Part shown: positions 22,382 to 34,889 of the stretch, piece by piece | Position numbering within the stretch: the stretch's first letter is position 1 | Layout: each line of letters begins with the position of its first letter | Source of the DNA: Neoarius graeffei | Taxonomy: Eukaryota; Chordata; Actinopteri; Siluriformes; Ariidae | Direction: 5' to 3' | Length of the DNA: 64,000 nt | NCBI RefSeq assembly: GCF_027579695.1 | Contig: NC_083587.1 | Coordinates: 35,445,732 to 35,509,731, forward strand | The notes under the pieces: model-generated | Told to the model about the DNA's origin: nothing | The model's database searches: none | What the model saw: only the letters and a program-made list of their open reading frames with translations | Translations under genes and position numbers: made by a program

Positions 22382-23987
22382 CAACCCCAATTCCAAAAAA
22401 GTTGGGACAAAATACAAATTGTAAATAAAAACGGAATGCAATGATGTGGAAGTTTCAAAATTCCATATTTTATTCAGAATAGAACATAGATGGCATATCA
22501 AATGTTTAAACTGAGAAAATGTATCATTTAAAGAGAAAAATTAGGTGATTTTTAAATTTCATGACAACAACACATCTCAAAAAAGTTGGGACAAGGCCAT
22601 GTTTACCACTGTGAGACATCCGCTTTTCTCTTTACAACAGTCTGTAAACGTCTGGGGACTGAGGAGACAAGTTGCTCAAGTTTAGGGATAGGAATGTTAA
22701 CCCATTCTTGTCTAATGTAGGATTCTAGCTGCTCAACTGTCTTAGGTCTTTTTTGTCATATCTTCCATTTTATGATGCGCCAAATGTTTTCTATGGGTGA
22801 AAGATCTGGACTGCAGGCTGGCCAGTTCAGTACCCGGACCCTTCTTCTACGCAGCCATGATGCTGTAATTGATGCAGTATGTGGTTTGGCATTGTCATGT
22901 GGGAAAATGCAAGGTCTTTCCTGAAAGAGACGTCGTCTGGATGGGAGCATATGTTGCTCTAGAACCTGGATATACCTTTCAGCATTGATGGTGTCTTTCC
23001 AGATGTGTAAGCTGCCCATGCCACACGCACTAATGCAACCCCATACCATCAGAGATGCAGGCTTCTGAACTGAACGCTGATAACAACTTGGGTCGTCCTT
23101 CTTCTCTTTAGTCCGAATGACACGGCATCCCTGATTTCCATAAAGAACTTCACATTTTGATTCGTCTGACCACAGAACAGTTTTCCACTTTGTCACAGTC
23201 CATTTTAAATGAGCCTTGGCCCACAGAAGATGTCTGCGCTTCTGGATCATGTTTAAATACAGCTTCTTCTTTGAACTATAGAGTTTTAGCTGGCAACGAC
23301 GGATGGCACGGTGAATTGTGTTCACAGATAATGTTCTCTGGAAATATTCCTGAGCCCATTTTGTGATTTACAATACAGAAGCATGCCTGTATGTGATGCA
23401 GTGCCGTCTAAGGGCCCGAAGATCACGGGCACCCAGTATGGTTTTCCGGCCTTGACCCTTACGCACAGAGATTCTTCCAGATTCTCTGAATCTTTTGATG
23501 ATATTATGCACTGTAGATGATGATATGTTCAAACTCTTTGCAATTTTACACTGTCGAACTCCTTTCTGATATTGCTCCACTATTTCTCGGCGCAGAATTA
23601 GGGGGATTGGTGATCCTCTTCCCATCTTTACTTCTGAGAGCCGCTGTCACTCCAAGATGCTCTTTTTATACCCAGTCATGTTAATGACCTATTGCCAATT
23701 GACCTAATGAGTTGCAATTTGGTCCTCCAGCTGTTCCTTTTTTGTACCTTTAACTTTTCCAGTCTCTTATTGCCCCTGTCCCAACTTTTTTGAGATGTGT
23801 TGCTGTCATGAAATTTCAAATGAGCCAATATTTGGCATGAAATTTCAAAATGTCTCACTTTCAACATTTGATATGTTGTCTATGTTCTATTTTGAATAAA
23901 ATATCAGTTTTTGATATTTGTAAATTATTGCATTCCGTTTTTATTTACAATTTGTCCTTTGTCCCAACTTTTTTGGAATCAGGATTG
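22382..23987 (-). mobile_element. Tc1-like element with broken transposase
   Basis: The terminal repeats contain CCAAAAAAGTTGGGAC (22393) and its inverse at about 23962-23977, each with a second copy of AAAAAAGTTGGGAC further in (about 22579 and 23781). TA follows the right end. The ends are clearly alike over roughly 200 bp with gaps. A similar terminus begins again at 63963. Confidence 0.85.
22606..23625 (-). pseudogene. Tc1-like transposase pseudogene
   Basis: The ATG at 23623-23625 opens a DNA-binding part (LILRREIVEQYQKGVRQCKI ... SSSTVHNIIKRFRESGRISV), which stops at 23368 after a frame disruption. From about 23349 the reading continues in another frame with the catalytic domain: [13 protein letters not shown] and [10 protein letters not shown], so all three acidic residues are still written. 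A stop at 22756-22758 cuts the last part, and its C-terminus (RPKTVEQLES-like) persists in the DNA to about 22606. Two breaks make it non-functional. Confidence 0.85.
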
Positions 23988-23989
23988 TA

Positions 23990-26265
23990 TATTTCAAGTC
24001 TTACCTGCATTTCAAGCCCTGGTTTATACAATTTTGCCAAACAAAATATACAGTTTTATTTTTAACAAACAACTAGATTTTGTTTGCCGTGTTTGCACAA
24101 GGCAGATTATCTTTAGTGTGTGGAATTAACATTTCAGCATTTATCAATGCTACTTGGTTTAAAAAAAAAGGGTTTCATTTACTTAGAAGGTTCCATATAG
24201 CTTTGCTACTTATGTTGACGCTATTTTCCAAATCTGCATAATGCACATAAATGCATTATTAATGCAGTATAGTAGTTAAGAATAAAATGTGCAAATAAAA
24301 TATAAAATAATCAAAACACAATGCAAATGAGTTTGGCTTCATCTCAGCCATTGGTTTGAGACTTCAGTCATTTACATCTCATCAAGTTGTCATAAAAACT
24401 GTTGAAGTTTTGACCAACGTAGCACAAGATGGTGCTTAGGAAAGAGTGATAAATACTGTATGTCCATAAACATACACTACACTTGGTTAAACTCAAGAGA
24501 ATGTCTGGTTTTCAATAAGCATTATGTTGACACTGTTTCTCACGTTAGCAAAATGAATATGGACATTGTTTAAACTCATTTGAGTGGAAAAGTATGCTAA
24601 ACTAACACACATCTCATCTGACTAGCCCTTGACAGCACATACTGTGACCCAGTCAGTGGTGCATCCATGGCCCTGGTATTATAATTATCATAATTACCAG
24701 CATTTAAACCATTATTAAATATGCAAATGGATGTCTTTTAGATCTCTTGGCATTGTGGGTCAAAGAGGCAAAGGAGTAATGTTCATAAATGTACAGGTAG
24801 GAGACCCTGCTTGCTACATTGTTCAAGCAAATACAGTATGGAAATAACATTATACACACGTTTTATGATGTACATACAAGAGCATCATTTAGATTTCGCC
24901 CTTGCAATATTAATCACATTAATAAACAGAATAAATTATTCACATACCATTTCAAGCTATCTTCACATTCAGAGATGGGGTTATGTGTGGAGTGCATCCT
25001 CTAATGAAAGTAAAAGTTAATGATACTAGAAATGGCTGCCAAGTGTTCAAATTATCCTCAAAAGTAAGTCATGCCATTGAGGTCTGAGGTAATTAAAACT
25101 CTAATGACACGACAGTTGATCCTTGTGCTCTCTGGCTCTGCTGGTTGGATTCCTTTACAGCACTAGACATGAAATTTACACAGGAGTGGAGCTGATTTCC
25201 AAGGAGCACCATGGAAAGTGAACAGAAAAGCAAGGGATGGGATTTTGGTTATGGCAACTACACCAACAAAGATGCCAGGAATGTTTCATCTATTGGGAAC
25301 AATTAAAGCTGTGCCTCTTCCAAACACCAGAAGGGGCTGACTATAAGAGATAGATACTTTTTTTGTCTTAGGAGGTGAAGAGGAGATGGAACAAAGAAAA
25401 TGATGTGTGTTCGGAATGAGACCGCCACAGAAGGATAAAGAAATGGACAGAAAGAGAGAAAGGCATGAAATGGGATGAGGTGCCTGCTGAAGGAAAACCA
25501 TGGTGAGATATTGGCAGGCTCTATCCTTTCTGCTGTTTGACTTTGGCTCTGCGATTCGTTCCAATATATCACAGCTCCTTAGAAGTGTTTTCAGGATAAG
25601 GGGCTTCCAACTCTCTGGAGCAGATGGAGCACACACTGCACAGGTGAGAGCACAGGGCCACACAGAGAGAGAGAGAAACCAAAAGACGACTGCTCATTAT
25701 TCCAGCATCACCCTCTTCCTCTTTGTCCTTTCCTGTTTCTCACCATGTCTTTGCTTGCCTTCCTTGTCCTCCCTTTTTTCTGCCAAATAGAAACCTACAT
25801 TATACACTACATAAACAAAGGCAAATAATCCCAAAAACAATAACCATTTTCGTTTGATTGGGTCAACCATTTTTAAATGATTAGAAAAAATTCCAGGGTC
25901 TGTGGTTTGATCTTGAGCTGAGGTAACTGTCTGAGTTTCACGTGTTCATAATTAAAAAAAAAAAAAACACCTGAGTAACAAAACAATATAAATGTATTAT
26001 AAACAGCTAGTCTCTGCAGATATGATATAAAAGGGGACTTATGATCACAAACCAGGTCTCCATTTCAGTTTTGTCGTCATGTCCTGTGAATTAAATGTGA
26101 AAAATGTGTTTCCATTTTAATTTTGTGAAATATTTTTTTCAAATCAACTGGGAAAAAAAAAAAACACCTCATGTGAACGTAAAATCTTGTGCGATATTTG
26201 CGACTTTTTTTTTCAAAATTCACGTGTTTCCATTACTTGTTTTTTAGTTTGCAATTTCACATTGT
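23990..26265. other. Intron, no feature recognised
   Basis: Largely unique AT-rich DNA. A purine-rich tract and overlapping frames at 25286-25790 have no recognised similarity. Confidence 0.45.
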
Positions 26266-26270
26266 GCATT

Positions 26271-26686
26271 TGTCAGGGATGGGTTGGAGATGGATGTAAG
26301 CGCAGAAGATAGTTTTCTTTATAAAAGATACAACAGGCAAGCAGAAATCATAAACGTAGAACAAGCAATAGATAGGGCGAGGCACAAACAGACTATCCTA
26401 GGCACAGACAAAAAAAACCCCGGAAACACAGAACAGGAATGAGATTCAGGAAACCAGGAGATCAATACAGGAAATAAGGCTCGGTAATGTGTATGTAACA
26501 CAGCACAATACTTCGCAGTGAGCATGTGTTTTCAGAGTCTTTATATAGGTGCACTGATTGCACCTTCATCTTGTGCAGGTGTGCATTGTTAATGGCACAC
26601 GTGCGAGAGTCCACTTGGTGCACGCACAGTCCAGAGCATGCCCGAGAGTCCGACTGATGCACGAGCCACAGTGCGCAGATATGACA
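26271..26686 (-). mobile_element. Solo LTR of the same family as 14131-14570
   Basis: Starts TGTCAGGGATGG and ends GCGCAGATATGACA, with GCATT at 26266-26270 and 26687-26691. It shares with the 14-kb LTR the stretch AATAAGGCTCGGTAATGTG and the TTTATATAGG TATA region, both read leftwards. It is more diverged, with small deletions. Confidence 0.85.
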
Positions 26687-26693
26687 GCATTAA

Positions 26694-27063
26694 GCAAGCA
26701 TCCATCCATCCATCCATTATCCGTAACTGCTTAACCTGTGCAGGGTCACAGGCAAGCTGGAGCCTATCCCAGCTATGGGCGAGAGGCGGGGTACACCCTG
26801 GAGAAGTCGCCAGATCATCGCAGGGCTGACAGAGACAAACAACCATTCACATTCACACCTACGGTCAATTTAGAGCCACCAGTTAGCCTAACCTGCATGC
26901 CTTTGGACTGTGGGGGAAACCGGAGCACCCGGAGGAAACCCACACAGACACGGGGAGAACACGCAAACTCCACACAGAAAGGCCCCCATCGGGCACTGGG
27001 CTCGAACCCAGAACCTTCTGGCTGTGAGGTGACAGTGCTAACCACAATACCACCATGCTGCCC
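26694..27063 (-). repeat. SINE inserted at the edge of the solo LTR
   Basis: Full-length minus-strand copy flanked by ACAGCATTAA at 26684-26693 and 27064-27073. The duplicated target includes the last bases of the LTR and its GCATT duplication, so the SINE landed after the LTR. Confidence 0.9.
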
Positions 27064-27074
27064 ACAGCATTAAA

Positions 27075-28745
27075 CAGGTTAACGGAAACATGGCTACTAT
27101 CACATAAACCCAGCTCATATTTGCACTCACATGTAAACAAAGAGAAGTGCAGAAGTTTTTGGAGTTAATTTCTATAAATGGTCTTCAAAAAGACATCAGA
27201 GTCAATGGTACATCCACTGCACATTACAGAACACAAAATAAGGCTTAACATTCTTTATATCTCACAAATTTGATTTGTCAGAAGGTGTTGATTCATTATC
27301 TCCAAGGCAAATCACAGATGTATATTAATGTGCTCATTTTAATGTGTTATTATTTCTATGGTAACAATTTATGCAAAAATTTGCATGGCAGACACTCAAC
27401 AACAGCGTAATTATTGATATGGTGAATTTTCGTGTGAGGAGACATTTTTACAAGGGGTCTCCAGTGTCAGCACTTCATAAGAGTCAGAGGTAAAGGTGTA
27501 ATTAAGTTTTCCCACCATGGGGAAATCTTCAGGATGGAAGACTTTGTGTTTTATTATTAACTTTAAGAGACAAAAAAATGAGAGGCTGGTGACGGAATGG
27601 CTGTTTACAGCTGCTATAATGTATGTAATAACAGGAACTAATTTGTTCAGCAACATTAAAAGTAACTACAAATGTATATAAGGTATGACATTCATGAATA
27701 AATTTTTAAAATGGAATCATTGGCAAATTGCTGTGAGGATTAAAATACTTCAGGGTGTGATGTTATTGGAAAATAATAATCTTTGGTGTGGTAACCATAT
27801 CACAGCACCATGTCATTGATTATTTTCCAGTAACAGCATGCTCTGTCATGTTTTATTCCTTACATACCACATGGCAAATAAATTAATGCACATGAAAATA
27901 ATTGAGGCAGAAGGGTACCATCCTTAATTTACCCAGGTGTTCTGCATTGGTGTCAGTGATAATAATTGAGCAGGTGACCTGCAGGGAGAAAATGCCATTT
28001 TTGTGGTGGCAGGTGCACCACTACAGAGAACTCTACTGGAATTCTGCATGCTCCCTGGAGCTGTACAAAGTGGAGAAGTCTCATCTAATCAAAGCAGGTG
28101 AATGAAATCGTACACACATGCTACTTACTGCCTTCTCTGCTGTATAATCCAGGCGTGAAAATGACCAGCGGAATCGTGGGATTCAGAGCTGTAATCATTT
28201 ATAACCCTTTTGCTGAAGTCTCCTTATTCCCTTACTTTCTCTTCTTTATTTAATAATTTGTTCCCAAACTATTCAAAGTATCTCGGCATTCCACGAACAT
28301 TAGAAGCAAGGGATTGTATGAAAAAGCACCATCATTATTTGCAGCTTTTACTTAATATGATTGATGTTTAATGTCTGTTGCTCACAGGCAGGAGTGAGAA
28401 CAGGTCAGCTGGAGATCAGCAACCTTATTGACAAAAACAAAACAAACTAAGGCCAAAAGTACATTATTGACAATTTTAGGAGAAAGTTAAGCTCTAATTA
28501 TGAACAAAGCAAAATAGTTCAGGTGACTGAACTGAGTACTTGAAAAACAAGATAAACTGTGAGCTACTGCTCACTTACGTATCCCCCCGCTCTTGCTTAT
28601 ATCAGAATGCAAGCAACTGAAGGAACAGGACACATATATTATGAAAGTTGACTTCAACAAATAATTAACCCGAAACAAGTAAGTAAAGAGCAGTGTTCTC
28701 CCCAGGGATTTCAAATAGCATCCTGGCAAACTGTCATTTTGAAAT
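27075..28745. other. Intron, no feature recognised
   Basis: AT-rich intronic DNA without detectable exon or repeat family. Confidence 0.45.
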
Positions 28746-28749
28746 AGCA

Positions 28750-29425
28750 TTTTGCTTCTTGAAATAGCGTCAAAATCTATCCTATATGTTTCATAAATAC
28801 ATTCAGTTGGTAAACAGGAAGTCGATGTGTGACAGACCTGAAAATGGTATACACGGTATAGAACCCCAAGCTGAAGCTCTGTACCAAATATCAAGCAGTT
28901 GTGATTTGTAATTGCTGAGAAAAGTGTTCTGAAAATTTTGTAAATCCACACTATATGTTTCATAAATGCATTCAGTTGGTAAACAGGAAGTCGATGTGCG
29001 ACAGACCTGAAAACGGTATATACGGTATAGAACCCCAAGCTGAAGTTTGGTACCAAGTACCAAGTGGCTATGATTTGTGGTTGCTGAGAAAAAGGGTGTT
29101 TCGAACAGACGGAAATACGGAGATATGGACGGATGGACAGAAGTAAATAAACCATTCAGTCTATATAAAAAATACTGCATCAGAGCAGATAAAAGCATGA
29201 ACTAGAAGGGCACTCGGTAGAGTGCATACCTCCGCCAAGCCACATATTTGGATCTGCATCAAAACCTAATTAATTGTTCCTTAGCCCATGGCCCACATTT
29301 CCTCAAAATTTCATCAAAATCCTTTCATTACATTTTGAGTTACATTGGGAACAGACAAACAAACAAACGGAGATGAAAACATAACCTCCTCCAACAAAGG
29401 TAATAATAGGCTCCCGCAACAGAAA
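28750..29425 (+). repeat. LINE-derived 3' region with a two-unit tandem repeat
   Basis: Two units of roughly 180 bases (about 28776-28957 and 28958-29100) share TTCAGTTGGTAAACAGGAAG and GTATAGAACCCCAAGCTGAA. They are followed by ACGGACGGATGG-like words and then by a segment with TGCATACCTCCGCCAAG and CAGACAAACAAACAAACGG. I associate such segments with 3' parts of fish non-LTR retrotransposons; the precise family is not assigned. Confidence 0.5.
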
Positions 29426-29507
29426 CGTGTTCACCTGGAGATCACGAATTTGAATCCTGATGATGCCACAGCCATCTGTGGCCATGAGTCCAAGAGAGCA
29501 AAATTGA

Positions 29508-29531
29508 ATAATAATAATAATAATAATAATA
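29508..29531. repeat. (AAT)n microsatellite
   Basis: Eight AAT units ending the LINE-like tail region. Confidence 0.85.
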
Positions 29532-29534
29532 AAA

Positions 29535-31350
29535 AACTATTGCCCATTGTTCAGTGACTCAGGTATTCTAAAAATCAGATCCTCCATTGCAGCATATCAC
29601 ATTATATCCTACAGGGCTAAAGATGTTAGGTCAGAAAAGGGAAACTTCTTGTAGAGTGGGACTTTGATAAAAACAAGATGTTTACAAATTAATGGAAAAG
29701 GAACTATGCTTTTATTCTCCCAAAATCCAATTCAAAGTAGATATCTCATTTGTTCAGACTCTGTGGCTCTAGTCAAAAGTGGTCCTGTGAAGCACTAGTG
29801 TTAAACAAAACAACTATGGCAAGTTGTCTCATTTATAGTAATGAACTAATCAACTACACATTGTCACCATTAAGCTTTGTTAGTTGCTTTTCCGGATTTT
29901 TTGTGTAGCTGGACAGCCACAAATTTTAGTTGACAATACCTGGATTAGAGGTTTGAGAATGTTTTACTTTCACCATTGTTTGGAAAATCTTACATTTTGC
30001 TTTGCCTATGTTAGACCCAAAGAACAAATAGAAGCAAAGTTCCGTGTTGGTGGTGAGGGGAGATAATAATGTAAACCTCGTAAACACTGAAAAAAAAATT
30101 ACACGATTTCTTCAGCTCCAACTGTAATGGTCAGATAAGAGTTTGTAAATACAGCAAACTTCTGATCATCCATAATGCCGCAGAATTTCTTAAAGTAAAT
30201 TAGATTTTTTTATAGAGCAAAGAGAGATCATTCAACCACAAGGATCAGGCAGATCAGACCACAGGAGGAGGCTGGAGCCTGTTTTAATAAAGACAGCACA
30301 TGTGTGCTCACAGAGACAGGAACAACTCTTTCATGCTTATTAATGACTGACTGCTCCCAGGTGAGTGGGGCACAGAGAGAAGCCTGCAGAAACACTCAGG
30401 CAGGAATAATAACACCCTTCATAAATCCACAAGATAATAAGATTCTCTCCCCTGAGACAAGCGCTTGCGACCTCTGACCTTGGCAGATTTCTTCATCATG
30501 GATGGGCCACAGGGGCATAGAGTAGAGACCGAGACAATTCCGTCTCTCCTCCAATTTTTCAGAGACTTTCTGAGGTAGAGGGCATGCCCACTGGACAGTC
30601 AATGAAGGTTTATTATTTTATCTTAATTTTTCATACATCAAAATCCTGTAGAGTTTTATGCTGATACAGTTACGTACCTCCTAAGCATTTCGTATGCAGA
30701 ATATAATATGGAGGAACAAAAAAAGAAAGAGATAAGAACAAGGTCATGTTCCTGTGTAAAGTGTAAAACAATTACAGTATCTCAGAAGGTGCAACCAATA
30801 ATGGTGAGGGGGGAAAAAAAGCCATTAAATCATAAAGTGTAGCCTCCACTGTGATGGTCAAGTGAAGTCAATAGAAAGAAATTGTGCTGTAAAGTCTCTT
30901 AGTGTGAATTTGATTTTTTGAAGAAAGGAAATAAAAGGACAAAAGCAATACTGAAGGTCAACCAGGGCATTTTCAACAAAGTATCACACGAATTCCTGCC
31001 AGAAACAGTCACCTTGTGAGAAATTCATCACAGATTCATGTTTTTGGTTCATACATGTGAAGTAAGACAGGCTATATCATCACTAGCAATGTTCAGAAAA
31101 TAAAACGCTATTTGCCTTTTTTTTTTTGATGGATTAAAATGAAAAAGATCAAGTGAATATATAAAGCAGATAAAATGAGATATAAAATACATAACCAAGC
31201 ACAATAACCAGAAATTTACAACTTACTAAAATAAATGATGACCAGTTATCCATTAATCAGTACAGTCCCACTCTATAGTCATGGAGGAATTGCTTGTCTA
31301 GAAGCTTTTGCCACCTAACAGTGACAGAGTGATATATATATAGAGAGAGA

Positions 31351-31397
<47 letters not shown>

Positions 31398-32110
31398 CTT
31401 AGTAGTAGTGGCAGCACAAACACCCCTCTGACTGCCTGAGGGCTACAACCCCATTCCCACAAGCTCTCGCTTTGATTTCTAACTGTATCTGAGCTGCAAT
31501 CCTTATATTGCTTTTCAAAGAGAAAGGATGGACAAAAAAATAGAGCCATATAGGAACTCAGACATAAGAAATTTCTATAATGGTGGCACATTTTCCACTG
31601 AAGGTTATTCAGACCTATTAACAGAAGCATGAAAATGAATTTAGCTAGCAGTGTTGATGAAGATGCAGGACAAATTGTTCCAGACCGACCCATTCTTGAT
31701 GAACTCACAAAATAGTACTGATTTAAAAAATGTCAAGATATCTCCCAATAGATATTCTAATAGACTTGTATGTAGCTACTGTGCTGTGCACAGTTTAATG
31801 CTGATTGCCTGAACAGGACTGTATACACCCTTGTTCTCAAAGGGCATGCAAACATATTTCCTGACTTTTCTTTTCCTTTTCTGTTCCTGAATGCAATTTG
31901 TTTCAAACTGCATTGACATCTCTTGCTTTTTTCAATTTCATCTCACTGCCCTTGTGTATGATTATACTGTATATCTACACAATTAAACTGAATCATCCTG
32001 TTTTAGTGATACTATAGATGGGTTGTTACTCCTTAAACAAGATTCCCAAAACTTTTCCCCTTTAATTGTATGTATGTACAAACAAACAAACAAATAAATC
32101 AACAACAATA
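29535..32110. other. Intron, mostly without recognised feature
   Basis: Contains a compound microsatellite at 31331-31397 (TA, GA, GT then GC units). The rest is unique-looking; 30240-30600 is repeat-free and moderately GC-rich but not identifiable. Confidence 0.45.
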
Positions 32111-32117
32111 ATAATAA

Positions 32118-33110
32118 TTGAGAAACTCTGAAGAGAGGTTGATGGCAGGAGTGAGGGTGACAGGGATGATGAGCATGGAAGATACAAAGGAGAAGAACGA
32201 ATACAAACGAGAAGCACGAAATAAGATAATTAGCAACTGGAAAAATAAAGAAATGTATGGTCAATTCTCACGGGAAATGCCAGACAACACGGATGGGCAA
32301 AAGGCATGGGAATGGACGAAGAAAAGCAATTTAAAGGTAGAAACAGAGACACTAATTTTTGCAGCACAGGAACAAGCATTGCAAACTAACTACATCGAGT
32401 TCAAGGTCGACAAGTCAAATGATTCCCCCCGTGTAGGATGTGTGGTGAAAAGGGAGACAGTGTGGGTCACATTGTAAGTGAATGTAAGAAACTGGTGCAG
32501 AGAGAGTATAAATGGAGACATGATAACATCGCAAAACTTGTGCATTGGAAGCTGTGTGGGAGATACAATATGGAAAGAAGTGAGAAATGGTACGAGCACA
32601 AACCTGAGGGGGTCCTTGAAAATGATTGGTTTAAGATACTGTGGGACATCACTGTACAATTTGATCATGTGATTGAGGTAAGGAGACCAGACATCATTGT
32701 GGTTGAAAAGAAAGAAAATAGGTGTGTGATTACTGACATTGCTTCACTAGGAGATCATAGTATACATGAAAAAGAACTAGAGAAGGAAGAAAAGTATCAA
32801 GAGCTAAAGAGAGAAATCACCAGGATGTGGGGAATAAGGCAAGTAGAAGTAGTCCCTGTAGTGGCAGGTGCTCTGGGTACGGTGACAAGGAAATTGAATG
32901 AGTGGCTTAAGAAGATAGGAATTTTGATCAATATAGGCTTATTGCAAAAGACCGCTTTGTTAGGAACAGCAAGGATCCTGAGGAAGGTGCTAGATATGGG
33001 AGATGGACAACCCCCAAAGGACTTTTAGTCATGGGATATGACTCACTCCTTTGGGGTAATTTCGGTATAAGATCTGCAGAGAGCTAAATAGCCAAAGAAA
33101 TAGAATAATA
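32118..33110 (+). pseudogene. C-terminal part of a restriction-like-endonuclease LINE, one frameshift
   Basis: Two overlapping frames (32118-32477 and 32438-33028) together cover the last part of a non-LTR retrotransposon polyprotein. The first has AAQEQALQTNYIEFKVDK. The second, after a frame change in the C run near 32427, shows CRMCGEK ... HIVSEC, a zinc-knuckle of C-x2-C-x8-H-x4-C form. Then come RHDNIA, RRPDII and ITDIAS, the KPD/D-type nicking motif. It ends with ALLGTARILRKVL and a stop at 33026-33028, then a 3' tail with AAC repeats. The reverse-transcriptase part is missing (5' truncation). The RLE assignment is from motif order; the clade (R2, R4/Rex6 or NeSL-like) is unresolved. 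Confidence 0.7.
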
Positions 33111-33188
33111 ACAACAACAACAACAACATTTTTTGTTGTTTCATAGACCTCTTCAGTGCAAATTTATTTTATAAACATGATCAAATTA

Positions 33189-33549
33189 GGGCGGCACGGT
33201 GGTGTAGTGGTTAGCGCTGTCACCTCACAGCAAGAAGGTCCGGGTTCGAGCCCCGTGGCCGGCGAGGGCCTTTCTGTGTGGAGTTTGCATGTTCTCCCCG
33301 TGTCCGCGTGGGTTTCCTCCGGGTGCTCCGGTTTCCCCCACAGTCCAAAGACATGCAGGTTAGGTTAACTGGTGACTCTAAATTGACCGTAGGTGTGAAT
33401 GGTTGTCTGTGTCTCTGTGTCAGCCCTGTGATGACCTGGCGACTTGTCCAGGGTGTACCCCGCCTTTCGCCCGTAGTCAGCTGGGATAGGCTCCAGCTTG
33501 CCTGCAACCCTGTAGAACAGGATAAAGCGGCTAGAGATAATGAGATGAG
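33189..33549 (+). repeat. Young full-length SINE with 12-bp target duplication
   Basis: ATGATCAAATTA at 33177-33188 and 33550-33561 flanks an almost consensus copy. Confidence 0.92.
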
Positions 33550-34176
33550 ATGATCAAATTATTTAAATATGAGGCTCATTATTTAAATGTATACTGTAAT
33601 ATTTTGGCTATTTACTGGTGCCCTAGTTCTTGTTTTAATTCCTGAACATCCCAACAACACAATATGTAAAACCAAAGCTGGCATTACTTAATGGTGATTG
33701 CTTCTGAGTCATGGAGGCCTGAATTAAACCCTTTCAATTCAACCATGCTGAACAATCCAGCTTCATTTGAACAGCTACCAAAATTTTGTATTTCACAGCT
33801 GATAAGTTATTTTCCAACTTCTTCTTGATCTATAAATTTTTGAGATTTGTTTGTGTATGTATGTTGAGATGTTGTTTTCTTAAAATAACTTCATAATAAA
33901 TAATGATGGATTAGTAGCTGTAATTGAGAAACAGTTCAGAGCTACCGGTCTGAGGCACTCAGCCTGTGGGAAGTGAAATCAAACCAGCGAATAACAATAG
34001 GAACTCCAAAAGAAATATAACAACTTGATAATGGTGGATTTAGATTTCGATTTAAAACAAACAAACAAAAACACTCTGGCTACCCCACTTTGAAAACTAT
34101 TGTCTTAAGGAATTCAAAACTGGCTGTCTTTCACATATTTGAGAGTCCCACAGTGCAATAATGCATAGATAATCGG

Positions 34177-34880
34177 TAAACATTCATTCATTTATTTTCA
34201 ATACGGTTTATTCATTCAGGCAGCACGGTGGTGTCGTGGTTTGCACTGTCACCTCACAGCAAGAAGGTTCTGGGTTCGAGCCCAGTGTCAGACGGGGGCC
34301 TTTCTGTGTGGAGTTTGCATGTTCTCCTCGTGTCTGTGTGGGTTTCCTCCGGGTGCTCCGGTTTCCCCCACAGTCCAAAGACATGCAGATTAGGCTAATT
34401 TGTGGCTCTAAATTGACCGTAAGTGTGAATGTGTGTGTGAATGGTTGCTTGTCTCTATGGGTCAGCCCTGCGATGATCTGGTGACTTGTCCAGGGTGTAC
34501 CCTGCCTCCCGTCCATAGTCAGCTGGGATAGGCTCCAGCTTGCCTGCGACCCTGTACAGGATAAGTGGTTATGGATAATGGATGGATGGATTTATCTATT
34601 CAGGTCATGGGTGAGAGGTGAGGGTACACCCTGGACAGGTCCCCAATCAATCGCAGGGCTAACACAGAGACCAACAGCCATTCACATTCACACCGATGAT
34701 CAATTTGGTGTAGCCTGTTGATCTAATCCACATGTATTTGGACTGTGGGAGGAAACCTATGCCATCACGAGGAAAACATTCAAACTCTGCATAAAAAGGC
34801 CCCAATTGACTGGCAGATTTGAACCTAGAACCTTCTTGTTGTGAGGCGACAGTGTTAACAACTGCACCATTACACTGCCC
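34177..34880 (-). repeat. Old SINE split by a younger SINE
   Basis: The body and head lie at about 34604-34880 in minus orientation (complement of the tRNA head at GTGTTAACAACTGCACCAT). Its 3' end is probably the ATTCATTTATTTTCAATACG stretch left of 34219. The interruption at 34219 is a second SINE in the opposite orientation. Confidence 0.7.
34219..34590 (+). repeat. SINE nested head-on in an older SINE
   Basis: Full-length plus-strand copy with ATGG tail. TTTATTCATTCAGG before it and TTTATCTATTCAGG after it form a 14-base target duplication with two mismatches, lying within the tail of the older minus-strand copy. Confidence 0.8.
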
Positions 34881-34889
34881 AGATAATAA

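Noticed and set aside
25286..25790. Overlapping frames as a coding exon
   Set aside because: Peptides are low-complexity and match no family I know; the composition is purine/pyrimidine biased.
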